Shown here piece by piece: positions 54,090-64,000 of a stretch of DNA of 64,000 bases. The translations under genes were made by a program, and so were the position numbers. The first letter of the stretch is position 1. Each line of letters opens with the position of its first letter. The DNA is from Ecdyonurus torrentis (Eukaryota; Arthropoda; Insecta; Ephemeroptera; Heptageniidae), in contig OX439128.1 in the NCBI GenBank assembly GCA_949318235.1, forward strand, positions 44,472,262 through 44,536,261, given 5' to 3'. The notes beneath the pieces were generated by a model. It made no database searches and was not told the DNA's origin. It was given only the letters and a program-made list of their open reading frames with translations.

Positions 54090-54442
54090 TACTGTACTGT
54101 ACTGTACTGTACTGTACTGTACTGTACTGTACTGTACTGTACTGTACTGTACTGTACTGTACTGTACTGTACTGTACTGTACTGTACTGTACTGTACTGT
54201 ACTGTACTGTACTGTACTGTACTGTACTGTACTGTACTGTACTGTACTGTACTGTACTGTACTGTACTGTACTGTACTGTACTGTACTGTACTGTACTGT
54301 ACTGTACTGTACTGTACTGTACTGTACTGTACTGTACTGTACTGTACTGTACTGTACTGTACTGTACTGTACTGTACTGTACTGTACTGTACTGTACTGT
54401 ACTGTACTGTACTGTACTGTACTGTACTGTACTGTACTGTAC
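54090..54442. repeat. Pure (ACTGT)n pentanucleotide array
   Basis: About 70 perfect tandem copies over 353 bp with no interruption that I can find. The unit contains self-complementary GTAC at each junction. Its minus-strand open frame (YSTVQ repeats) is a by-product of the repeat, not a gene. Confidence 0.98.
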
Positions 54443-54619
54443 ATATTATTTTATTACTTTGGAGTTAATATAATTTTCCAGAAAGGAAAACAAAAATAAT
54501 AATTTATTGTAGAACTGTATTACATATACATGTTAACTAACAATTAAAATTTCATTTGATTACGAAGACATATCAAAGCTTTATTCATATCAATGTAGCT
54601 GCTATTTCTGTAATTAGGG

Positions 54620-54880
54620 TTTGAGGAAACAATGCGTGTATGTGGTAAGAGAGTGAGCGTGTACTCCACGCCCCTCATATCCGGGCGCGGATTAGACAGA
54701 GGGGGGCATATAGAATAAGAGAGAAGGAACGTGTGTTATAAGGGGTAGTTATTTATAAGAGTCCCCTGCTGTGAGTTATAGGTGCTTACTGGGTCTGTGG
54801 GGCAGACATAATCTGGACATATAGTTACCGCATCACACCTGGAGCGTACATAACATATAGTGGCATGGTATGGATTAAAC
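54620..54880. promoter_or_regulatory. GC-rich island
   Basis: It contains CCACGCCCCTCATATCCGGG, GAGGGGGGCAT and GGGTCTGTGGGGCAGAC in otherwise AT-rich DNA about 2.4 kb before the 57.3-kb exon. No open frame or RNA fold is recognised. A conserved regulatory element is the best guess. Confidence 0.3.
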
Positions 54881-56560
54881 GATTAAACGTCACAGCAATT
54901 ACTTTTATATAGGCATGTGGTTTGGAAAATATTTTGACTGAGGAAATCAATAAAATATAGCAACAAATTAATCGTGTGCTATAATATATAGGCTACAATA
55001 TTGGAAAATATCATGTTTGTGTATTGATCAATTGCCTCTTATATCAAAATAACATTTTAATTTAAAAGAAACTTATAAAAATAAATTAAAAAAAAAAAAC
55101 GTTTTAGTCGTTTACATTTTTTATTGATATCATACAATTGACAAATGTTCATTTTTTCATTGTTCGTTTTTTTTAACAATTGAATTTGAATTATCTTAAA
55201 TTTAATCACTCGCTATGCAAATGATTGCTTTTTTTTTTTGTATTTTTTTCGCATTTTTTAATTATTTGTTATAGATTTTATATCACTAAATTTAAAAAGT
55301 AATTTAAAGAAATGTTGAAAATTATTTTAATATTTATAAATATATAACTCTGTCATCTCCATCTAAGATAAACGTGATGTAAAAAACGCCTGGAAGTTAT
55401 GCAACTGTTTGAACATTTTTCACACAAACATTTACTCACTTGTCAGTAAATAATAATAATAAATGAAATATATCATGACAGCAATTTAAAAATGTTTTAA
55501 AATTTATGTAATCCTGTTGTGTGTTATGCATAATATAATGTGTAGGTCAAATCTGATTATCATCTTTACATAAACGGTTTGTCGTTAGTTATTTTACATA
55601 ACTGAATTTTAAATGGAACATAATATGTTAATGCTTACGCCGAATTAGAAAAAAAAAGTATATAATGTAATTACAGTTTTATTTTTTATGTATATATTTT
55701 TTTTTATTATTATTATTATTATTTTTTTTCAAGTAATAAATTTGCCATTATAGGTATCCAAAATAGTCAAAATACACAATTTTATATATTTCTAACATAG
55801 AGAATCAGTTTACAAATCAAACAAAAATGCAAAAAAAAAAAATAATAATAATAAATAACAATAATAATAAAAACATGTAAAATTAAAATTGTGCAAAGTA
55901 AATTTGGGAAATTTTTTCATATCAAAAATTTAGTTTTTCACTTTTTTTTTTTTTTCAGGAGAGATTTTTGAATCTTTTTAAAGAGTGGGTTTTGCAAATT
56001 GCGTATAGTGATATACTCGTATGAAACAAATTTGGTATATTTTTTACTTTTAAAATATTAATGTTACACTATAATCACGATAATGTCTTCGTGTTTAATT
56101 ATTATTCTTTTCTTTCTTTTTCTTTTCAGAATTTAAAAAATTCCTGTCTCATTTATAGAGTTAAAACGTAATATTTCCATTTCTAAACCATCTATTCACC
56201 TAATCTAAATTAATCCTTTCTGATCATTTTAAAGATTATATCCATTATTATATTACCAACTGCCATTGAGCCTAAATCAAAAGTTGTGGATTATGGAGAA
56301 CCTGAACTCATAATTTTGTATATTATATAGGTTAATATTAAAAAAAACTTAATAATAAAGATTTTTTTTTAAGATAATATTTGTTATAATATGGGAAATA
56401 ACAATTTTCAGAGACGTATGCGTATGTATAAATAAATAAAATGCACTAACAAAAAACAAATCCACCACGCCTTTTTTATTTATTAATTTTTTTTCCTTTG
56501 ATCAAAAACACGCCTTTTCGTTATTATATCCACTTTCATATAATATAATAAAAAAAAATA
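54881..56560. other. AT-rich stretch
   Basis: Only (TTA)n and poly(T) runs near 55690-55730 and 55930-55960; no exon or element seen. Confidence 0.45.
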
Positions 56561-56679
56561 TTTATATATTTTTTCTTCGTAGTTCTGATTCTGCGGATGC
56601 GCATGCCTTATCAAAATCTTATATTTTTATAAATTGTATCACTTTATACACTAGAAACATAATATTGCATCCCTTAGAT

Positions 56680-57275
56680 ATATAGCATCTCTTGAGTATA
56701 GATCCCGCCCCTTTTATCCACTCATTTGATGGTATTTGGTGTTGAAAAATATTGTTGAAATCGCGCTGGCGCAGTTTAAGGGAAACGCCTACAATATTAC
56801 GATGTTGCCACATTCATACTTGATTATTAAGTTTATAGGTAAAGAGTAAAAATTCCCCCACCTAAAATATCTAATTTTATATCATTAGTTTACTATATAC
56901 TACATTTTTTTTTTTTTTTTTTTTTTTGCCCCTTTGATTTTCTTTATACTGCAACCAGTAGAGCAAAACAGTGGTTGCGCTAAAAGCTCTCTCGCGCCTC
57001 ACTCTTGGCGCAGCGGCAGCTCTATACGGTGGCTCTGTGTGTTATCGTCGTATAAACGAAACATTTGAAAGCGTGGTAGCTGTAGTGGCTAAAGAGCCAG
57101 CGGTGTGAGCACTTCGCACCTACGTTCGTGCTCATCTCTACCTCATCACACGTTGCGATATCTCACGTGGTGCCGGCAAAAAAAATAACAATCTTGTTTT
57201 TATTTTTCAAATTGTTAATTATATTTATTTGTAATGAACTGATATTTAGTTACTTAAATTAATGACATTAACATC
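56680..57275 (+). promoter_or_regulatory. Probable promoter and 5' leader of the 57.3-kb gene
   Basis: A GC-box-like CCCGCCCC lies near 56704 and a GC-rich island (CTCTCGCGCCTCACTCTTGG, GGCGCAGCGGCAGC) at 56930-57070, with AT-rich leader directly before the ATG. A poly(T) run at 56907-56928 precedes the island. Start sites cannot be fixed by eye. Confidence 0.4.
57072..57187 (+). ncRNA. tRNA-like segment, possibly a SINE head in the leader
   Basis: TAGCTGTAGTGG (57077-57088) fits an RNA polymerase III A-box, and CGTTCGTGCTC (57123-57133) is a weak B-box at plausible spacing. The segment ends GTGGTGCCGGC followed by eight A, as in small SINEs. The cloverleaf is not convincing. Confidence 0.3.
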
Positions 57276-57386
57276 ATGGACTTTCAAAGTGCTATGGAAA
57301 CTTTTGCTGAAGCATGGGTTGCAGCCAATACTAAGGGTGTTCCTGGAGGTACAAATATAATGGAATCATCTTCTAATAACCAACAG
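57276..57386 (+). CDS. First coding exon of an unrecognised gene
   Basis: ATG 57276 sits in a good context (AACATCATGG) and opens MDFQSAMETFAEAWVAANTK, then a Gly/Thr stretch and ESSSNNQQ. The exon ends after exactly 37 codons at a canonical donor, CAACAG then GTACAG at 57387 (phase 0). If unspliced, a stop follows within five codons. The first 20 residues look like a short amphipathic helix rich in Ala, Glu and Phe; the rest is low-complexity and polar, as at the start of many nuclear regulators, but that is only an impression. Following exons were not found downstream to 64000, implying a long first intron. Confidence 0.65.
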
Positions 57387-57901
57387 GTACAGAATTATTA
57401 ATTATAGTTTTTATTTATTTTTTGATGTTTTAATTTTCATTCAATTTTTTTTAGAAGTATAGTAATTAAATTTGATTTATTATTGTTTTTATTATTATTA
57501 TTATTTTATTACTTTAAAATATAAATAATATATTATCATTAATTAATAATCAATTTTGATACCTACACTATTCAATTTTAATAATTTATTTTTTAATATA
57601 ACAAAATAAAATAATAATTAATCAATTTGGTTGATTATAAATATTAATTTAATCTATATCTCTTTTCTGTTTTAGTAAAGACGAAATTAGTCTGTATATA
57701 ATAATAATAATAATAATATGAACAATAATAACACGATGTATATTACAAAACAAAAGAGCGTTAATGAAGCGCGTAATTTTGCTACTAATAATAGTAATTA
57801 TATATAAAACAAATTTAATTTTTTTATTGCACACGATTATAGTTAGTAACTTAATTGATTAATTGGTATATAGTGATGTAGTTATGAATTTATTGGGTAT
57901 A

Positions 57902-58997
<1,096 letters not shown>

Positions 58998-59185
58998 TTG
59001 CAAGCCGGCTTGCTGGTCACGGTTTTATGGTCATGCATTGTTGATCCGTAGGCTTGGGACTGTTTTATCCACATTACCCGCGGTTTATTGTCAGTCTCCG
59101 GTGACCGCCGTCGCGTCGCCGCGTCGCCGGAAACGCACTGCCCGGAACCTACCGCGGCAGATAAAGCAGAATAATTATTTTCACT
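58998..59185. promoter_or_regulatory. CpG-dense island in presumed intron
   Basis: This about 190-bp segment has the highest CpG density in the window (GACCGCCGTCGCGTCGCCGC) and includes the 12-bp palindrome CAAGCCGGCTTG and an AGATAA word. All three plus frames contain stops, and the minus-strand open frame has no known domain. An intronic enhancer or alternative promoter fits best. Confidence 0.35.
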
Positions 59186-59907
59186 CCGTAGCAAAAAAAT
59201 ATAATGAATAAAAATACATTATAATAATGCTCTTTTTCAGAGTATTGCTTAACATTTTTTTTTATACTCTCGTTACGCATTTAGATGATTTTTGATATAT
59301 TTATAATGATAGGAACTAAAACATGTTTGCCTATTATTTGCATATATGTATATATATAAAAAATAAAGTTTACAAAACTGACCTTTTACAATATTTCTGA
59401 TGCTTTGTTTTTATATTAAATAATAATCATTGATTCAAGAATTATTTTAATTGAATTCCAAAGGCTATATGTATTGTAAAATAATATGGAAATATGATCT
59501 AAAGCCATAAGCGTTATCCTTTTCATTTAAGTGGAAAATCAATGGAGAACACACAACACAACATGCATTGTAATATAATACAACTGATATACAGTATGTA
59601 AAAAAAAGAAAGAAAATTCCTGCAGTGGTTATACAAATATAATTAATTTAAAGGATTTATATATTTAAAAGTTACTAAATATCATGATAGGATTTAGAGT
59701 ATCAGAGAAGAAGTGTTTTCGATTTATTCTCTATTGAGGGTATATGTAATAAAGAACAGCAAAAAATATGAACCAATTGTTAGCAACAATAGTATAATAT
59801 ATGAGAGAAAAATAATACCTTAAACTTTTTTTTTCTTATTCTTACCTTTACCTTATATACATCACTCTCTTTTTCCCCCTTTAAAAAATAAAATAAGTTT
59901 TTAGTTT

Positions 59908-60060
59908 GGGACGCGCTTTGGTGAGCGCTCTAACCTTGGACGGATAGAGCGAGCTCCCCCGCCCCCCTGTTCACCTTCTTCCTCTGCTCATCCACCTAAA
60001 GAGACAAAACCCACACTAATCTACCACTCACTGCAAGCTTCAACGATTCTCAGCTTATTT
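59908..60060. promoter_or_regulatory. GC-rich island
   Basis: GGGACGCGCTTTGGTGAGCG and CCCCCGCCCCCCTG stand out from AT-rich surroundings. No frame or RNA is recognised. Confidence 0.25.
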
Positions 60061-60349
60061 TTTATAACCTAGCACTAAAGAAAAAAAAAAAAAAATTACT
60101 CATCCCTCCGATAGGAAATGATAAAAAGGAATGTAGGTCTCTCATAACTTTTGTGGTGGAAAAATGATATCCCCTATATATATATATATATAAAATGTAA
60201 TAATCTATCTTTCATATTTTAGAAGCATTTAGTTTCTTTATATTAAGTGATTAACGCACTACTATCTTTTTTAAAGATATTTTTGGACCATATAAAAGCC
60301 AAAAAATATTGCATAAAATATATTTTACGTAATGGGTTAGTACACTAAA

Positions 60350-60353
<4 letters not shown>

Positions 60354-60427
<74 letters not shown>
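60354..60427. repeat. (CT)n microsatellite
   Basis: About 37 CT units. Confidence 0.95.
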
Positions 60428-60430
<3 letters not shown>

Positions 60431-61204
60431 CCTGCATTTAAAATAATATACCAAAAACTTCAATTATTAATTAGAAATACATAAGTTATAAAGAAACTTC
60501 TGAATCATTAAGAAATCAAACTCGAATAAAAATTTCTTAATAAATTTATAAACAATAAAAAGCCAAATTGCAAATTTATAAGAAAACATTATTTTTGTAA
60601 TCACTGTATACCAAACGGCATTATATATTTTGATAAAATAAAGAAACTAAAAGTTTTGATTTTGAGTACGTAATAAAACACATTTTTGGAATTTAAGAAT
60701 GAAGAATTCTCTAAGTTTTTAGCTTACCTGACATTGCTGTATTCTTCTTCAATAATAGAGTAGAGAGTTCACAGGTAAAAAGACAGAAAACGATCCTTCA
60801 TTAACATCGCTTCGGGGTTAAAATAATAAAATATTGTCTGTCATTTATTTTAAAATGCATTCGTGTATCCAAATTGAGTCAAAATTTTATTATTGTAGGT
60901 CTTGCTATATAGTCATATAATTTGCTACGCATCGTAAAATATTTTTCATACACGATATATCACAGTACAATAAAACAATCCATTCACAAAATCATAAAAA
61001 TTTAAAATATATAAAATATAATTCGGATAACAATAGTTTATATAACTAAAATCATTAATCTTAACATAAATATTTAACAATAAAATAAAATATCATATGG
61101 AAATTTTATGTTTCTATATACAATAAATTTTTAAAGGTGATTAAATATTTAAGCTTGTTCATTGTTAAATTTTAAAATTAAATGTTGGCATGCTCATTAG
61201 TGTT

Positions 61205-61275
61205 TTTAGAGTTAACTGCATGGGCAGTAGGTGATTAGCGATTGGATTTTGACGCGCGGGTTGAAGAAAAATTAA
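61205..61275. promoter_or_regulatory. Short GC-richer element with homeodomain-like words
   Basis: GGTGATTAGCGATTGG and TTTGACGCGCGGG lie together. ATTAG and GATTGG resemble homeodomain and PBC-type sites, but single words are weak evidence. Confidence 0.2.
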
Positions 61276-61689
61276 GAAGGGGAAATTCTCCTTTTATACT
61301 TCGTAAATTCTTGTATGGATTAACGCTTAAGTAAAAAAGCCTTTTAAAAAAAAAAAAAAAAATGACACTTATCTCTTCTTTTTCTTTCTATTGCAAATGT
61401 TATAGTGCAAATCTGATCAGAAAAATAAAAGGCAAAAAGGTCAAGATTAGAGATAGAAGGGTATTTGCGTGCGTGGAGGACCTATTTGACATCTTTCTAT
61501 CGCTTTTTTTGGTCACTAACCCCGTATCATCTAATCACGTATATAGTTATAAATTTTAATTTATATAGATTAACCTTTTGGATGTAAACTTAGTCTGACG
61601 TATTGAAAATATATAAACTGTAGTTGCCATTGATTAATATTATAAAGAAATATATTATAATAAGATTGCTTTTATATATACCAATGATT

Positions 61690-61915
61690 TTTGATGGACA
61701 GACTTTATAGCTTATCTAATTCGAGGTTTAGAGATTTAGCGCTGGGCGGTACACGCGAGAGAGTATTTTATTCTTATATACAGCGGGAGAGGAGAGAAAA
61801 GATAAATTTGCGGCGTATGTGTGTGAGCATCCCCGCCCTCCTGTCACTCATTGTCATGACATTCGTGACATCGCGACATATTCTCACTCTTTGTTACAAA
61901 ACTTGAGACTGTATA
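61690..61915. other. GC-richer block, unassigned
   Basis: It contains GCGCTGGGCGGTACACGCG and a 71-codon open frame on the plus strand without recognisable features or splice limits. Exon, regulatory element or chance cannot be separated. Confidence 0.2.
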
Positions 61916-62505
61916 TAATATAAACCGCGCTCTCTTATAATCTTATTTCCTCTGAGTTCAAAATTGTATACACATATAAATATACGACGACTTAAAAATG
62001 ATTGTATAATGAGATTATTATTAATTAAAACTACGATATTCTGTACGTTAAATATATACTCACAAAATAATACTATAGATCCGCATGTCAATATTATATA
62101 AAATATTTTTATAGTAAATAGTTTGAAATTTTATTGTTCATTTTATTGCATGATAATAAACAATTAAGTAAACAAATATTAATTTATTAAATTTTACTCT
62201 GAAATGAGTTAAGAGTACTTCAAATTTAAAAAAAATGCTTGCGTGGTTGCAAATAATGCTTGTATCATTATATAAATAAAGTAAATTGATACTTATATTT
62301 TGTTGTCAAAAGTTTTATTTTTAAATATTTTTTCATATATTATTTTTAATCTTTACGTAAAATAAATTTTTACAAATCTGTAGTATCAAGGGAAGAAATG
62401 AGCAATAATATGTGTATATATTTATCCATAATGAAATAATATACAGTTAACAAAATATTTAAAACATTAATGCGAATGGGATGACAGAAAGTCAATCTCT
62501 TCTCT

Positions 62506-62508
<3 letters not shown>

Positions 62509-62564
<56 letters not shown>
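62509..62564. repeat. (GA)n microsatellite
   Basis: About 28 GA units. Confidence 0.95.
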
Positions 62565-62567
<3 letters not shown>

Positions 62568-62831
62568 GATTGAACATCAGCTCATGATGCTTTGTGTGAT
62601 TATACACAATAAGAGAGAGAGAGAATAAGATTTTCTATAATATTATTTTGTAACTTGCTTTATATACTTATACCAGTAACAACACATTGTTTGAGCGCTT
62701 AATCCCTAATGTCCTATTGCTAAGGTTTCACCAAAGCCAACTCTTCTTATACATATACATACAATATAACATTGCTTTAAACATCGGAAATACTTGTATC
62801 GTTATATAATATATTATATGCTTTTGGATTG

Positions 62832-62834
<3 letters not shown>

Positions 62835-62896
<62 letters not shown>
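62835..62896. repeat. (TA)n microsatellite
   Basis: About 31 TA units. Confidence 0.95.
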
Positions 62897-62901
<5 letters not shown>

Positions 62902-63168
62902 CAACTATAATATATGTAACAGTAACAACTTTGTTTCTGGGTATATAATTCCTTTTCCCTTATAGTAATGTTTTATCGTATATATAAAATATAATATATT
63001 ATTGTATAGAAAGCATTTGGTATTGTATTCAACTTAAGATTTTATTGTTTCAAAGATATTTATATTTTTTGTTTTTATATCTATATCTGAAATTGTTAAA
63101 AATATAGATTATACCTTTTTATCCTCATATTAATAAAAACAGTCCTTGATACTATAGGGTTTTTTTCT

Positions 63169-63497
63169 AGTAGGGTACCGATCTTATATCTAAAAAAAAC
63201 TAGAAGTGTTTTGGGTCTAAATTTGGTGTCATTGTGTAGCTAAGGGTCACACCTAGCCGTAATAAAAATTTCATGATGTTTGACTGTCCCGATAAAAAGA
63301 AAAAAATTATTGAAATTAACATTGGGCCTTATATGAGCTTAAAATTTCAAAAATCATATAAAATTAATTTGCACGGTGACCCCCCAAAATTTTTATATAT
63401 TGGAATTTGTCTCGAGCTGAAGTATTATTGTGCAAAATTTGAGATTTTTTTGACGAGAAAAGTTTGAGTCTATAATGGCCGACGTCGGTACCCTACT
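63169..63497. mobile_element. Short-TIR MITE family L, well-preserved copy
   Basis: AGTAGGGTACCGA at the left and its near-complement TCGGTACCCTACT at the right bound 329 bp. The interior matches the decayed copy at 25650-25925 on the other strand. The 64-codon frame inside shows no known domain and is not kept in the other copy. Confidence 0.75.
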
Positions 63498-63611
63498 GCC
63501 TTAATACTAAATTTATGTTAACATCGGAAATATTTGTGTTGCATCATCCTGATTTTATTTATTATACATCTTTTTTTTTACTGTATTTTGATTTATATAT
63601 TATATTTAAAA

Positions 63612-63716
<105 letters not shown>

Positions 63717-64000
63717 CTTTCATGTGAAGTAATGTATTATTATGATTGGCTGATCTAGTGTGCAAACCTTGCTTATCAAAGAGCGGATATGTGGTATGAT
63801 TTCAAAATAATTAGTTTGTCATATTCAATAAAAAAAACAAAATATATAATATATATAAGGACAATTATTTTGGAAAACAGGAAAGCTCCATATTGCAGTT
63901 AAACATAACAATTGGTGTATGAAGCAGATAAAGTCAAGGTTTTTAAAAGTAACAATAATAAAGAAATTTGCAATATAATGGCAGTATGTATTTTATATAT

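Noticed and set aside
54076..54444. 122-residue YSTVQ-repeat open frame
   Set aside because: It is the translation of the (ACTGT)n array; there is no start context, domain or end outside the repeat.
63273..63467. 64-residue plus-strand open frame
   Set aside because: Inside MITE L and not preserved in the second copy.

Overview
This window looks like nuclear DNA from an animal, most likely an insect or other arthropod. It is very AT-rich (by eye about a quarter G+C). Coding sequence comes in short islands ended by GT/AG splice sites, and long (TA)n, (GA)n/(CT)n and homopolymer runs are everywhere. Small palindromic transposons are common. There is no operon structure, no rRNA gene and no intact tRNA gene, and nothing identifies the species. 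An AT-rich insect such as a parasitoid wasp or an aphid would fit, but that is only a guess.

Protein-coding content is sparse. On the minus strand, 2262-2490 and 6947-7196 are two related first coding exons of organic anion transporting polypeptide (OATP/SLCO) type. They end at the same splice phase in the same glycine codon, and I see no OATP exon between them. Either they are alternative first exons of one gene whose body lies left of the window, or the second is an orphan. On the plus strand, 40863-41014 is a well-formed last coding exon and 57276-57386 a well-formed first coding exon, both of genes I do not recognise. Weaker exon candidates lie at 34977-35055 (-), 45505-45682 (-), 48259-48293 (-), 51266-51377 (+) and 32456-32640 (+). 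Almost all other short open frames are simple repeats, transposon arms or chance.

Mobile DNA dominates the readable structure. At least twelve foldback or short-TIR families are visible, here called A, B, C/J, D, E, F, G, H, I, K, L and an outer element around one C copy. Several occur twice (A at 1-264 and 11151-11450; B at 38457-38777 and 10647-10835; C at 5458-5612 and 21939-22092; D at 8489-8804 and 38853-39150; E at 22157-22330 and 49363-49523; L at 63169-63497 and about 25650-25925). Non-LTR retrotransposon 3' ends lie at 5930-6185 (+) and 14229-14700 (-), a tRNA-derived SINE with a poly(A) tail at 22861-23253 (-), and a non-autonomous hAT-like element at 50444-51868 inside a (TA)n microsatellite.

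Layout: 1-7.4 kb, OATP exons among foldbacks; 7.4-26.5 kb, intergenic DNA full of foldbacks, LINE tails and a SINE; 26.5-38 kb, microsatellites, two large foldbacks and a GC-rich block at 34.2-34.7 kb; 38-41 kb, foldbacks B and D and the last exon; 41-50 kb, GC-rich islands in AT desert; 50-54.5 kb, the hAT element and a pure 353-bp pentanucleotide array; 54.6-64 kb, GC-rich islands around the 57.3-kb first exon, consistent with promoter and regulatory DNA of a gene running rightward.

The most unusual pattern is that the cAMP-response-element octamer TGACGTCA occurs nine times by my reading, against roughly 0.3 expected by base composition. Eight of the nine lie in the arms of palindromic elements or in a free palindrome, and the ninth lies in a fragment resembling one of them.
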